Shown: positions 23,001 to 34,834 of the stretch, piece after piece
Layout: each line of letters begins with the position of its first letter
How positions within the stretch are numbered: the first letter of the stretch is position 1
NCBI GenBank assembly: GCA_012064385.1
Contig: QRDG01000140.1
Span: forward strand, 2,577,121 to 2,641,120
DNA from: Puccinellia tenuiflora
Lineage: Eukaryota; Streptophyta; Magnoliopsida; Poales; Poaceae
DNA length: 64,000 bases
Direction of reading: 5' to 3'
Position numbers and translations under genes: made by a program
The notes under the pieces: generated by a model
What the model was told of the DNA's origin: nothing
Database searches by the model: none
The model's input: only the letters and a program-made list of their open reading frames with translations

Positions 23001-23578
23001 TGTCGATGGAAAATCTCCTCATTCCAATTTCATAATAAAATTTGATGGGTGAACTCGGGTATATGAGACCTTGGATGCGTTCCATGGGTGTGTCTCATAT
23101 TGAAAAGTGGAGAATATAATGTTTGTGAAAAGTAGGACAAAATTGGCTTTATGCAATAGCCTTCAACCCCACCAGCCAGATGAGCATGTAGATTTAGACT
23201 TGCCATTTTATATTCCACCAAAGTATCACTTGCCGGCCTGTCACAAGGTATTGACCCAAATTCCCTGGGCTGCAACGTTAATGTTGCAGGTTTTTACGAT
23301 GAAGAGTGAGGACGTCTACCTTTCGAGCTTGCAACCAACATGTATGCCAGTGGCACATGAAGATGATGAAGCTCTCTGTGCTACTTATGTTTCCGCTGTC
23401 AAACTTTGCATTCAAGCTAGCCTTTGGCTATGCAATTGTAAAGAATATTTTATTTATGGATCTCGCGATGTAATAATTATTTGACATTGATGCATGGTAT
23501 TACATCTATTTGTGAATTGCTATCCATACTCGATCCAGGGAATAGCATATTTCACGATGTGTCATTGCTTTTCTAAGC
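20097..23578 (+). repeat. Gypsy 3' LTR, truncated at its 3' end
   Basis: Matches the 5' LTR but stops after TTCTAAGC, lacking AAGGGCGCTACA. It then joins copia RT sequence (CCCCGGGTTTTGTTGA). It carries an extra segment of about 25 bp at about 23028-23053 that the 5' LTR lacks. The diverged patch corresponds to about 20450-20890. Confidence 0.9.
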
Positions 23579-24710
23579 CCCCGGGTTTTGTTGATCCTGC
23601 TCGTCCTCATCATCTGTGCCGCCTGGTCAAGGCTCTTTATGGACTTAAGCAGGCCCCTCGTGCATGGCATGCGCGCCTTGCTTCTGTTCTACGTGCTCAT
23701 GGCTTTGTTCCTTCCACTGCTGACATGTCACTCTTCCTGCTTCAGCGCCCTGAGGTAACTATGTATCTGTTGGTCTATGTGGATGACATCATTCTTATCA
23801 GTTCCTCAGTTACTACTGCTGATCGTCTGGTTTCTGCTATGAGTACTGATTTTGCTGTCAAGGATCTGGGCTCCCTGCATTACTTCCTTGGTTTGGAAGT
23901 TTCTTCTTCTGCTGATGGACTGGCTCTCACTCAACAGAAATATTCCCAGGACTTGTTACGACGTGGTGGCATGTTGCAGTTACTGATCGACTGTCTGCTC
24001 TTGATGGTGATCTCCTCTCGTGTGATGATGCCACTGAGTATCATAGTATTGTTGGTGGTTTACAGTACTTGACGATCACCAGGCCTGATATATCTTATGC
24101 AGTTAACAGTGTGTGTCAGTTTCTTCATGCTCCACGAGACTCTCATTGGACTGCTGTGAAGCGCATCCTGCGGTACATTCGCCTCACTGCTTCATATGGT
24201 CTGCACCTCGAGTCTGCATCTTCTTCTGTGCTTTCAGCGTTTTCTGATGCTGACTGGGCTGGTAGTCCAGACGACAGGTCATCCACGGGAGGTTATGCAG
24301 TATTCTTTGGTCCTAATTTGATCGCCTGGAGTGCTCGCAAGCAAGTGACGGTTTCTCGTAGCAGTACTGAAGCTGAGTATAAGGCCGTTGCCAATGCCAC
24401 AGCTGAACTCATATGGGTACAATCTCTGTTGAGAGAGTTGGGGATCTCTCAAGATCAGCCACCGGTTCTTTGGTGTGACAACATCGGTGCTACATACCTT
24501 TCCGCTAATCCGGTATTTCATGCCCGAACGAAACACATCGAAGTTGATTTTCATTTTGTGAGGGAACGTGTGACACAGAAGCTACTTCAAATCAAGTTCA
24601 TCCCATCCAAAGATCAACTTGCTGACATCTTCACGAAGCCTTTGTCTCAACCTCAGTTTGAAGGCTGTAGGCGCAATCTTAACTTGTTATCTGTTTCTGG
24701 GCATAGTTAA
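23576..24710 (+). pseudogene. Copia RT (3' part) and RNase H
   Basis: Resumes the copia polyprotein at PPGFVDPARPHHLCRLVKAL, with LYGLKQAPRAW, the catalytic YVDD (about 23776-23787) and LTQQKYSQDLL. A frameshift near 23970-23990 moves the frame. RNase H follows (TRPDISYAVNSVCQF, SDADWAG, STEAEYKA, HARTKHIEVDFHFVRE) and ends at TAA 24708-24710. The frame is otherwise intact up to the polypurine tract. Confidence 0.92.
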
Positions 24711-24723
24711 GATTGAGGGAGGG
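24711..24723 (+). promoter_or_regulatory. Copia polypurine tract
   Basis: GATTGAGGGAGGG lies directly before the 3' LTR. Confidence 0.88.
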
Positions 24724-24861
24724 TGTTAGACTGTAGATACACTGTAGCTTCTGTATATGCTGTATAACTGTACCTGTACCGTACACCTGTACGTTGCTAT
24801 ATATATATGACAGCCGAGCCCTTCTAGGGCATCGAGCATTGTTCCCGTAATACGTTTTACA
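24724..24861 (+). repeat. Copia 3' LTR (138 bp)
   Basis: Nearly identical to the 5' LTR (TACG against TACT near the end), followed by the CACAA target duplication. Confidence 0.93.
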
Positions 24862-24960
24862 CACAAAATCCCAATGACTCCTTAATTATAGCTGCAATAA
24901 ACATTGTTTTACTTGCCAGAATGCTTCTCTCATGACCATGTTGTTTTCCCCAAAAAACAG

Positions 24961-25012
24961 GGATCGTCATGCGTACGGACGTGTTTTAGGCTTTGGAGGA
25001 GGCCAACAAAGG
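24961..25012 (+). pseudogene. CBS gene exon 5
   Basis: The acceptor AAAACAG precedes 24961. In the phase left by exon 4 it reads GIVMRTDVF, a TAG at 24987, then ALEEANK, the end of the second CBS domain. The usual residue at the stop is Gln, so a CAG to TAG change is likely. A GTAAGA donor follows, and the next few hundred bases (25013-25330) look like 3' UTR with no further exon recognised. Confidence 0.72.
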
Positions 25013-25431
25013 GTAAGACCCTCCCTTTTCTCTACAGGCCATCCATCCCTCCCTCTACATTTCAACAGCGCAGTTGCTTTCTGTACATGAATAGTCCTAG
25101 CGGTGTAATCTGGATATATGCTGTGGCCTTCCTGTGTATATGGCGGGTGAGTCCTCGTTGTGTCATGTTTCTGTATGGTCTGTATGCTGTGTTCTGGATC
25201 TGTGAGATTTTGGGTGGTTGTTAAATATGATCGTCGTTTGCTCCCTTTGTGTGATGAATCTGTGAGACGTTTGTTCAGTTAAGGACATTGCCATTGCGTG
25301 TCTCATTTGCTCCAATATGAAGCTATGTATGGCTGATGCCCTTTGCCTTCATCTTTGTGTCTTTGGACAGAGATGTTTTGCCATTGCCATTGTGTATTCT
25401 GATGGTTGAATCTGGTTGGGTTGGGTTGCAG

Positions 25432-26902
25432 ATGAGCCCGACGGCGAAGCTCGAGGAGGTGATGTCACGCCTGGTGGAGGTGGCCATGGCGGGCGAGAGG
25501 CGGGCTGAGATCGACGCCCTGTTCGCTACCCAGCCCGGCTTGCCGGTTCTCGATGACGAGGGAGTGCATCAGGGACCTGGCCTTCAACAGGGTCAGTCAG
25601 CGCTCTAGTTCTTTTCCTCTTCCTCATTAACGCTTTTTGGATGCGTGCCAAAATGAAGTTATGTTGAATTTGTTCTGCGCATTTGAGGAATTGGATCCTC
25701 GCATTGCGGGTATATGATCGATCTTGGACCATTTGTTCGGTACCCACCAATCTGGAATTCAGTTGTACAAAAATGTCTCGAGCCTGGATGGAGAATTTCA
25801 TTTGAGCTAGAGTACATTGCAATATATTTCTGTAATGTTTGATCATTCAAACATGGATTTATGCCAAATTCAATTGTATGCTTCACCCATTTTCAAATTC
25901 AGAGTATTACAAGCTGAATTTTCAGTTTATGTTGAATGCCGAACCAGATTAAGGCATTAAGCTAACCAGTAACATGTTGAAGTCCTTTAATGTTGGTATT
26001 GAATATGCAGTCATTAGAGTAGGTGCGTAACCTGCAAAGAATTACATATATCCCATAGCAAGCAGTTACCTATACATGAATCTGCCTGCAAGTGGTTCAT
26101 GAATCATAGAAAAACTTTACAAGTAAATAAATACAACCTAACCAGTCAAATATCGAGATAGATATTGAGTATGTTGTGGTTGAAGTTGGCAATGAGAATG
26201 TTTGGTTACCACCTAGTCCAACTCTGGTATTGTATCTAGTAATTCCAATGTACGACTTTGACTTGCACAACTAGTTTTCAGCACTTTTATTTTGATATAT
26301 GACATATTTAGTTTTAGGCTGAATATCAAATGTATATCATATTACATATGTGTTAGAAGCATCCCTGAATAAGATGGACCATCATACTATGCTGTTTCTA
26401 AAGTGAATTCGTTTCTTTCAAGTGGTACATGGGTGCTGGATCACACACTGTCTCAGTCCTTGGTTTGTCTGGCACCTGTCAGTTATTCATTCTTGTTTAC
26501 ATCAGCTTGCTACTATCACTTCTAGTTTCTATCTAGTAGAGAGAAAATAATATATGGACATCTTATGCTAATCAATATGCATTCACAGGATACCACACTC
26601 AGTCCAGATGTAGAAGGAATGATCCAAGTCCTTGCCCACATGTGGATCGATTCGGAGATCATGGGAGGATCAGGCATCAATGCCGCGTCGACGTCCTCAC
26701 CCTCTTCATCATCCATGTCGTCGAAGAAGGACGGGATGTCGCAGTTTGAGCAGAAGCTCGGCGAATTTTTCAAGCACCAGATCGAATCGGACACCTCCAT
26801 TGGCTATAGAGACGGTTTCAGAGCTGGGAGCCTGGCTGTTGTCCAGTACGGTCTCAAGCGCACGCTCGAGCATATCCGGCTGACCGGACCTTGCCGTTTT
26901 GA
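25432..26902 (+). pseudogene. Gene X: CBS half-exon joined to a serine-rich last exon
   Basis: Exon 25432-25591 has the same acceptor and donor context as CBS exon 2 (start MSPTAKLEEVMSR, then DALFATQPGLPVLDDE). The homologous end of the exon lies in another frame, so an indel sits near 25558. The next exon (from 26589, acceptor ATTCACAG) reads SPDVEGMIQVLAHMWIDSEI, a Ser-rich stretch, then KLGEFFKHQIESDTSIGYRD and YGLKRTLEHIRLTG. A related copy at 45056-45171 ends at TGA 3 codons after LTG; here a 1-bp deletion at about 26886 shifts past the matching TGA (26900-26902) and the open frame runs to 27047. I do not recognise the last exon's family. Whether it is expressed is unknown. Confidence 0.5.
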
Positions 26903-27362
26903 AGATTCCAGAGAGAGATTCATATATTTTTCACCGAGAGTCCATTTACAGGGAAAAGAAAGGAATTTTGCGATGCACAAATTGTACAAACACGATCTAT
27001 TTAGTTGCTCTTTCTTGGACATGTCGGCTAAGTACAGTATTAGCTGACAGGTCGGCTAAGTATAGTATTAGCGGATTGAATCGGGATGGCTAGCTAGTTC
27101 ATCGATCTCTTGTATTATGATCAAAGCTTGGAATGGAGAACAGTGGTATTTTTTGTGTTATGAAAATTAATGAGTACACACTATCTTCTGCCTTATTATG
27201 TACATAGTATGCAATTTGTTTGATGCTATGTTTTATCTCCAGCATGCAGCGCGTCTCCTATTTCTGCCTTAATTTCTGACGAAAATTTGAAAAACATACT
27301 TATGCCTTGTTCACGGGAACGGAGGGAGTAAATTTTAGAGTACATCAGTTGCTAAACACATA
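26903..27362. other. 3' flank of gene X with MITE remnant
   Basis: No gene seen. The stretch 27265-27345 (TTAATTTCTGACGAAAAT, TTATGCCTTGTTCAC, then GGAACGGAGGGAGTA) matches 51527-51592. GGAACGGAGGGAGTA looks like the end of a Stowaway-type MITE whose other end is gone. Confidence 0.6.
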
Positions 27363-27374
27363 CTAGTTGAATTT

Positions 27375-27395
27375 GGCGTGGCGTCACGCCACGCC
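27375..27395 (-). other. Helitron 3'-terminal hairpin
   Basis: GGCGTGGCGT and ACGCCACGCC flank a single base, a perfect palindromic stem located 9 bp from the CTAG end. Confidence 0.85.
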
Positions 27396-27399
27396 CTTG

Positions 27400-30110
27400 G
27401 TGAGTTTTTTTGTATAATATTTTTTTTGCTCACCAAAATGTTGCCAAATTGAAATGTTCAAACATGTTTTATTTTGTTATGATTAGGTAGCATTTTTTTT
27501 GTGAGCATTTCTGATATATTTTGTAGAATATTTGAATATTCACTGGTTTGAAATGTTCGAATATGTTTGTATTTCGACGTCAATGTTTAATTGAAATTAG
27601 AAAAATCCATTTGAATTCGATTCCACATTTGGGGAAAGTTAATTCGTATGGTGTCGAAATATTAGCCAAATTGAAATGTTCAAATGGTTTGAAAAGTTCG
27701 AACATGTTTGTATTTTGATGTCAATATTTAAGTGAATTAGAAAAATTCATTTGAATTTGATTCCACATTTGGGTAAGTTAAATCGTATGGTGTTGAAATA
27801 TTGGCCAAATTGAAATGTTCAAATATATTTGTATTCTGCTTTAAGTACATAGCGTTTTTTTCTTTAGCTTTTTTTTGTGAGCATTTTTGATATATTTTGT
27901 AGAATATGCAAATATTTAGTAGTTTGAAATGTTTGTACATGTTTGTACTTCAGAAACAATATTAAATTGAAATTAGATGCAATTGAATTACCTCCTAACG
28001 GTGACAGAATCTCAATATTCCGGGGAAAAAAATCTTTAGCATAAGTAGTTTGTATGTATTTTCATGATTGTTTTCATATATTGCTTGTATTTTTTTTCCA
28101 ATGGATATATTCGGAGATATTGATTTTTAGTTTGTTTGAATTTCAAAAATTGGCGAAAGTGGGAAGCTATTCTTTTTTCTTTCGTTTTTCAAATGCTCAG
28201 ATTTCGAAGCCGCTAAATTTTTTGAAGTTTTCAAATTTGAAATTTGATCACGTGGCATAAATAGTAAACGCTTATTTTTTTTGTGTATATGTTGATATAT
28301 TTGTCATATTAGTGAATGCCGTTATGGAAGAAATTCAAATTCGAAGCTTTCCACATTCAAAATTTGTGTAGATTTGAATGTACCGAATTTAGAAAGGAGA
28401 AGTTTATATTTACAAATTGTTTAAATTTCAAAGTTGTTAAAAGTTATTCGTACGTGAATTTTTTTTTTGGTGGTTTCTAAATGCTCAGATCTGAAAGGCG
28501 CTGAAAAATTTAGAAATATTCAAACTCGCATGTTGCGCACGTGTGTTAAAATTTGTTAAAATTTGCTGGAAGTTATAGTGTGAAGTATTATCGGCTGGAA
28601 ATTATCAGGGCGGAGATCGGGTTCTTTTGTTTTTTGTTTTTTGAACTAACAATAGGTAATATTTCGAATTTCGTTTTTTTATTTCCGACAAAGTAGAAAA
28701 ATTGTTTGGGAAATTAATCTAACAAATTTTAAATAAAGTTGACATTTTCTAGTTCATGTGGAACATTTGAAGGTATTTTTTTGTGTGGGAAGTCTGAGAA
28801 ATTGTTAAATTTGGAAAATTTTGGTATTTTATTTGCACTGTTTTGTGTACAATTTTGGTAAATTTGATTTTTTTAACATTATTTGCATTGTTCTGTATCA
28901 CGGATTAGAAGTTTTAAATTTTACAATTTCCAGCAATTTTTTTTGTGTTTGTAAAATTTCCGGTAGGAGGCCCACATGTTAGTTTTTTTCCTTTCTTTTG
29001 GAAAAAAATTGGAAAATCGTTTCTCTGACGTCTTTAATATAGTTAGGAATAGTAAACAGTACATTGTCATTGTAGTAAAGATGGTACCACTGGGAAAGCA
29101 AAGTTTAAAAGTTGTGTCGGAATTATGAGCGCGAAAAAGAGTTTTAAAATTTTGCAAAAGTGGGAATTAGCAATATATATATATGTTGTTTGGGGGCAAA
29201 ATTTTCAATTGTATCGGAGGACCGTTTCGCTTTTTCTTTTGTAAAGCACGGGGACGTTTCTGTAAAGATGTCTTACTTTGGAGGACCGTTTCACATTTTT
29301 TGGGAAATGCGCGGTCTTTTCTGCAAAAAACGTAAAATACGGGGATATTCTGATCGTATGAGCATTTATTGAAAATTCAACTTCACATAATTAGAGGTTG
29401 TGCATTTGGATTTCCTTCAAATATTGACCAACTCAAAATGTTCGAATATGTTTTTTTTGCTGTAAATAGTTGGCCTTTACTTTTATGGGCATGTTGATAT
29501 ATTGTGGAGTATTTCATTTTTTTGTTTTAGCAATTTGGAATGTTCGAATATGTTTATATTTTTCGTTAACATTTATTTTTTAAGCTCATAGTGAGTGAAA
29601 ATGCACTTTTTTCTCAATTTAATAACATATTTAGAGAAAGTTCACTTAGATTACATCCAAATATTAACTAAATTGGAATGTTCAATTTAAGTCCATTATT
29701 AAAGAAAATGCATTATATGAGCATTTATTAAATTCAACTTCACATAATTAGAGGAAGTGCATTTGGATTTTCTCTAAATATTCACCAATTCGAAATGTTC
29801 CAATATGTTTGTTTTTTTTTGCTATAAATAGTTGGCATTTATTTTTTGTGAACATGTTAATGTATATCAAATATGTTTTTTTTTGTAAATTGTTGGCATT
29901 TATTTTTTTGTGGGCATGTTGTTATATTTTTGGAGTATTTCATTTTTTAGCAATTTGGAATGTTCGAATATGTTATATTTTTTCGTTAACATTTATTTTT
30001 AAGTCCACAATGAGTGGAAAATACACTTTTTCATTTGAATTCCATATCCAGAGAAAGTTCATTTAGATTGCATCCAAATATTAACCAAATTAGAATGTTC
30101 AGTTCGTCTA
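27400..30110. repeat. AT-rich degenerate repeats inside the Helitron
   Basis: Very AT-rich with recurring phrases (AAATTGAAATGTTCAAAT, CATTTGAATT). Near-tandem copies of about 130 bp occur at about 27545-27690 and 27695-27825, and of about 345 bp at about 29360-29700 and 29715-30060. No coding sequence was recognised. Confidence 0.7.
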
Positions 30111-32930
30111 ATGTTAAGAGTATGATCACGTATGTGTGATTCGTTCAGTCTTTAACATTTGTTCTGACGTCTAACATTTTCATCGATCATATATGAAAGA
30201 CCGCTAGCTGCTGACCAGGCTAAATAAAAGAAAAGTAAACCTACATGCCACGGTGGTTTGTAAGCATGCAAGTCCGTACTAAGCCACATAAAAATAACAT
30301 AAGGACCTAATACAAAATAGTATGAATCGCTTGCAACTGCTCAGTCTTTCGTTTTTTTTTGTGTCAATCATAATATTGGAGCACAAATATGCTTAAATAT
30401 AAAGGAAAAAAGAGACGCACAATTGGGCGGGCTATATTGCTCGTACAGGAGTACACACCAGGCCATGCATCTCCTTATCCAGTTCAACCTCACTTCACAA
30501 TTGAAACAATGAGACACGTGTATCATGATATGTACTCTGAAACACTCAAAAATTTAGTCTCAACTGTACAAAACATGTGTACTTCGTTAACTTCTATAAT
30601 ACTGTATACATAGGTCTTGCTCTCCCAGTCTTGGTCCATTTCTTTGTCCAATGTCCAAGAATATTGCAGTATACAACTGTTAAAGAATATTGTAGCCTCC
30701 AATGAAAGAATCAAATATAAAGTTATAGAATAACAGAAAAGAAACAATTCTTACATAGGTATCTCTGGTTCTGTCTTCTCTTCAAGATACCCAAATAATT
30801 GTCGGCCTGTAAATGACATAATGCTAGAGACCTCTCGTTGAGCATTCTCATCACCCATGGCTCTAGTCCTTGTCATTTTATCACCAACCGTTTGACCAAC
30901 ATTTGGGTTCCACATCTGGGAGTCATTTTATGACTAAGTCAATACAATTCTCATGTTATTACTAAGTCAAGAAAATACCATGCCACTGGAATAGATAAAA
31001 AAAATTAACTTTTTAAACATTCATATTTGCTCCATCCCAGAATATTTTGTGTATTATCACTGTAGTTGTTGACAGGTTCAAAACTGTAACCCGAATGGTG
31101 GAAAATCATTGTATTAGATTGAAGAATTAAACGTCTATATGTGTTCCTACACTATTTAGTTAAAAAGTATCCGACTAAGCTCACAATGTCATACTACTAC
31201 TACCTCTTCAGTGCTCCAAATACTTGTTGAGTTCCTAAACAACCATCTTTGATGACCAGCTGGCTAGATATAATGACGTGCCTACTGCCAACAGGATATA
31301 TGAGGTATATGTATGTCAAACAGGAAACTACATAATGGTACCTGTGGAGCACATATCACAATTTACAACACAACCTTGGACTAAAATCCGGAAGCATCAT
31401 TCTCTCTGAGAATGAATGTGAACTCATTACTGAGAACAAACTATGCCGGATTGATCTGCCAAACAAATGCAGCCCCAAGTCGACAACTGTAGCCGGAGCG
31501 CGGAGAGGCCGCGATTTTCATGCGTGTTCTTCCTCACGGATGTGCTATATGGCTTCAGAACATCCATCAACCGCGGCAAACAAAAAAATAGAAATGCTAG
31601 TGATGTCATTCGATCATTAGATAAAGCTCTATATTAAGACAACTGGTTTTCTCAGGATGCGAAATTCCTCAAGTCGATAGTATAAGAACTATTTATTCAC
31701 ATGCGTGGCATGTTTGATCCATCATATTATATATGGGTTCTTTTAGGGGGAACAGTCACAAGTGTAAAGTATATTAGGAATACCAGATTATCAAGTAAAA
31801 ACAAATGCTTGAAGAGACCATCACCTGTTATCATATCCCAAAGGCACCAAATCAAGATACTGACAGGCCCAAATATCCACTACCTAAGTTCATTAATAAT
31901 TTGAAGGAGCATCCTGACCCTGTAAAAATTAATATACATAAATTGTATTAATAGTATATATCTAATCAATTAGTTAACGTTGATCCACCACAACACTGAC
32001 AAAATGTCTAGCGGATGATGTAGCATTTGAAATGGTCTCACCTTTGAAGCACTTCAGCTGCATTTGAACAGAAGAACATGGTAGTGAGGGGCAACTGTGA
32101 AATCTTTTTCGAACGATGAACTGAAAAGAGCTGCAGTGAAGGGAAATCTCTTCTAACGAAGACGCAAAGATGCAAGCAACGGGAGAATGTAACGTGTGAA
32201 GAAGCAAAAATGATCAGATGGACGAAAGGAAACAAATTTGTACAGTTCACAATGTCATGAAATGCCTACATGCTGCAGCTCATATCATATTTTTGTACAC
32301 CAAAAATGCCATTTTGACTGGAACTGGCATGTCATATTACTCAAGGGACACACAAAAAAAAGGTCTATCTTTCGTAAACAAAGCTAAACATCAATTCAGA
32401 ATAAGCATTTGTAGCTAGATAAATCTTCAGTTCAGGCAAAGCTAAACACCAGCAGTGACAAAGCTAATCACCGGTTTAGGGGGTGCATTCTGGACCTCGC
32501 AGGGATACTAAAAATGTCTTTTGAAACTCTACACTTTATACTAAAAATGTGTATATAGGCATATAGCTCTCACTGTCAAACTCAAAGTCAGATAAAATAG
32601 ATTTCCATTTAATAGCGTGTGAACATTTCCTACTGAAATACATGCATGGTATATCTCTGATCCATTAACCAAACATAGCAACTCCAAAAAGGAACACCTC
32701 TTGCAATATTAGCTTGGACTTCCCGTAATAGAAATTACCTACCAGCATCAACAAAGCATGTGCGGCATAATTACCAGCATCTTAATTACAACAAAGAACA
32801 TGTGAGATTAGGGAAAACAAATAAGATCAGTCCGTCAGCAAGTATTATATAATCTAGTGACCCTTACTCATAGCAAACACCAAAGTATCAAACACCAAAG
32901 TATGAAGATACCATAGCAAAATTGTATGTG
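30111..32930. other. Helitron interior, no gene recognised
   Basis: Mixed non-coding sequence with the look of plant introns. The segment at about 32040-32330 resembles 33290-33440 (GCAAGCA, AAAATGATCAGATGGAC, CTCATATCATATTTT), an internal direct duplication. Confidence 0.5.
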
Positions 32931-32937
32931 TCAGCAC

Positions 32938-33123
32938 CTTAGCGGGAGAGTAGACTGGATGATTCAGTTTCACATATATGCTCCCGTCCAATTGCTGCAT
33001 AGACCAAGAGGAAAATCCCTCAAATCAGCTCACCCACTTCATAGGACAGAAGAACGAAGCAAATCAAAATTCACGGACACAAACCTTAACTGCAGTTGGA
33101 AGCTCCGAGATACCTAGCGACAT
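32938..33123 (-). pseudogene. Candidate captured exons (two) in the Helitron
   Basis: On the minus strand, an ATG at 33123 opens 13 codons (MSLGISELPTAVK, 33085-33123) to a GTTTGT donor. A TATGCAG acceptor starts 19 codons (QLDGSIYVKLNHPVYSPAK, 32938-32994) that end at another AAG|GT. Both are phase 0, so they splice in frame. The protein family is unknown to me and the join is my inference. Confidence 0.35.
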
Positions 33124-33779
33124 CGTTCAGTTTCGCGACGGCCTAGGCGCTGCGTTCCTCAAGTCCAACAAACAGCATGACCCATAAACACAATTAGAGA
33201 GATCAATTAGGCAGATAACGAAAAGTAAAGTGGCGGCAAGAATAAACCTGTAACCGTGGCCTCCAGACTACAAAAATTCTCTATAGCACGAGGATGCAAG
33301 CACCAGAGAAAGGAACCTGTGAAGATGGCAAAATGATCAGATGGACAGAAGGGCTCATTTTGTTATGTGCTGCAACTCATATCATATTTTGTAGACAACA
33401 CTACCATTCATACTGGAGCTAGCATCTCATATCAGCTAGCATCTCGTGAGAAAATGGCCTAAAAACAGTGTGTGCACCACTCTAATCATGATAAAATGAA
33501 CCAGGTTTAATTTTCCACCTGTTGATTTCAAATACTCCTCCATGAAATTAAGAAGAGACGAAGAGAGTCCAGAGAGAGTTACATGAAGATTGAGGTCTTA
33601 CCAGCAGGCTCGGAGGATGCGAGGTGAGCGAATCGAGGACCAAGGGTAGCTAAACTAACCTAATTTTTAACCTAGACAATAGCAATTTTGTAGGAAGTAG
33701 CAATTTTTTTAACCTACAACTAACCCAAAACTAATTTTTAACCTACAAATAACCTAAAACTAACATACAACAATAGCTA

Positions 33780-34757
33780 AACTAACCTAAAATAAAATGG
33801 CAGAAAATGGAGGGAGCATTTCCACAAGCACCTTCGGTGCATAGTTGAGGGAGAGGAGGGAGGAGGAAGAAGATGGCAAGGAGGGAGAGAAGGAGTGAGA
33901 GGAGGAAGAGGAGGGAGGAGGAAGAAGGGTACCTCGGGGCGGCAGCGTGGACGCTTGGGCCGTGGACGGCGGCGTGGCCGGTGTGCTCGGGGCACGGCGT
34001 GGACGCTGCGGCGTCGAGGGGGGCCGGGGCGGAGGAGGAGGGGGCACGCTGGGCGGGCGCTCCAGGCGGCGGGCGCACGGGCGCGTGGGTGGCGACAGTG
34101 GCGTGGAAACGTGGCGGAGGGAGAAGCTCGACGGCGGCGACGATTCTGGCGATTGGCGGGCGTCCTAGCAAGAGCAACTTGGCGAGGACGGAGAGCGCGC
34201 GACGGCGGACCTCGCCGTGCGGCGTCGATTCCGCTGCGCGTGGTGCGGCCCAGCAAGCGAGTCTTGCCGGAGACGGAGAGGAGACGACGACGGAGTCCGT
34301 GGCATCCTTCGATCTGACGGGGGAGGAGCGGAGCGGCTGCGCGGCGTGGCGGCATCGCCGGCGACCTCGGCGCCGCGCGGGAGAGAGAAGGGGGGAGGGG
34401 GGATCTGCGGTGGGAAGGGCGAATCGAGCAGAAGAGTAGGTGGAGCCGACCGGCGCATCGACCGCGGCACGGCACGGCACGGCGGCGGAAGTCGCCGGAC
34501 CTTGCCGGAATCGGGGGGCGACGGAGGCGGCGATTATGAATCGCGGGAGAGAGGAGATCGTGGAGCAGAGGGGGATTTGGTGACGTTTTTTCAGATAGGT
34601 CTTTCACTTTTGTCCTAATTTCAGTTTGGTCCTTTGTAGCGTAAAACCGTGGACTGCGGGTTCTATTTGTGGATTTGGGAGGGTTGTTTTTACAAAAGCG
34701 TCTCCGACGCGTCCTGGGAGCCGTTGGATCGCTGGCGGACGGCCGGGATCGCTGCAC
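33780..34757 (-). other. GC-rich block near the Helitron 5' end
   Basis: A CpG-rich kilobase with long overlapping open frames on both strands. All give low-complexity Arg/Pro/Ala/Ser proteins without domains. It could be a captured grass first exon or promoter, or simple composition. A 16-bp perfect palindrome CTGTAGCTAGCTACAG lies just beyond, at 34765-34780. Confidence 0.45.
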
Positions 34758-34834
34758 TGTAGTACTGTAGCTAGCTACAGTAGCAGGAGGCCTCCCAGGC
34801 CGAGAATTCGTTTCACTTTAATATAGTTAGTAGA

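Larger units (their letters stand above)
13391..23578 (+). mobile_element. Ty3-gypsy non-autonomous LTR retrotransposon nested in the copia RT gene
   Basis: LTRs 13391-16859 and 20097-23578 start TGTAACATCCCAAATTTTGG. The 5' LTR ends GGGCGCTACA; the 3' LTR lacks its last 12 bases. The PBS is at 16862 and a purine-rich tract at 20083. The interior is only 3.2 kb and encodes Gag and a protease remnant, with no RT, RNase H or integrase, so it needs proteins in trans. It inserted after QLDVQNA of the copia RT. The right junction has lost the LTR end, the second TSD copy and about 13-15 copia codons. Confidence 0.92.
10197..24861 (+). mobile_element. Ty1-copia LTR retrotransposon (interrupted), TSD CACAA
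   Basis: Two 138-bp LTRs (10197-10334 and 24724-24861) that begin TGTTAGACTGTAG and end TTTTACA bound the element. Both flanks carry CACAA (10192-10196 and 24862-24866), a 5-bp target duplication. Gag-protease-integrase-RT-RNase H order is that of Ty1-copia. The coding region is cut at 13390 by a gypsy element and resumes at about 23576. It sits in intron 4 of the CBS pseudogene, so exon 5 lies 16 kb downstream. The LTRs differ at only about one base, so this insertion is young. Confidence 0.93.
5434..25012 (+). pseudogene. Plastid-type two-CBS-domain protein gene, split and decayed (5 exons)
   Basis: Five exons with matching phases and GT-AG borders make a small two-CBS-domain protein: 5434-5589 plus 6760-6869, 6989-7132, 7690-7759, 7876-7947 and 24961-25012. 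CBS domains are adenosine-nucleotide-sensing modules; plant chloroplast members regulate thioredoxins and other partners. The N-terminus (MASSPSAAV, Ser/Arg-rich, few acidic residues) looks like a transit peptide. Lesions: a hAT element in exon 1, loss of the acceptor AG before exon 3, TAG stops at 7935 and 24987, a tandem duplication of exons 3-4, and a nested retrotransposon in intron 4. Family assignment is strong from AAALMLKHKVHRIPVV and SSPAITLT. The exact orthologue is not claimed. Confidence 0.8.
27363..34834 (-). mobile_element. Helitron, 7.5 kb, between gene X and NLR1
   Basis: On the minus strand it begins TCTACTAACTATATTAAAG (at 34834) and ends with a perfect 10-bp hairpin (27375-27395), then AAATTCAACTAG (at 27363). 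Host bases are A (27362) and T (34835). The flanks join to ...CACATA|TGTATAG..., which is the sequence found uninterrupted at about 45.21 kb and, slightly altered, at 51.59 kb. No Rep/helicase gene is visible, so it is non-autonomous. The 3' half is AT-rich repeats and the 5' half carries exon-like and GC-rich segments that may be captured host genes. Confidence 0.88.

Noticed and set aside
33780..34757. 326- and 232-codon minus-strand frames, Arg/Pro-rich
   Set aside because: Low-complexity, overlapping in three frames, with no family features; reported only as a GC-rich block.
27363..34834. Autonomous Helitron with Rep/helicase
   Set aside because: No Rep or helicase motif was found in any frame.
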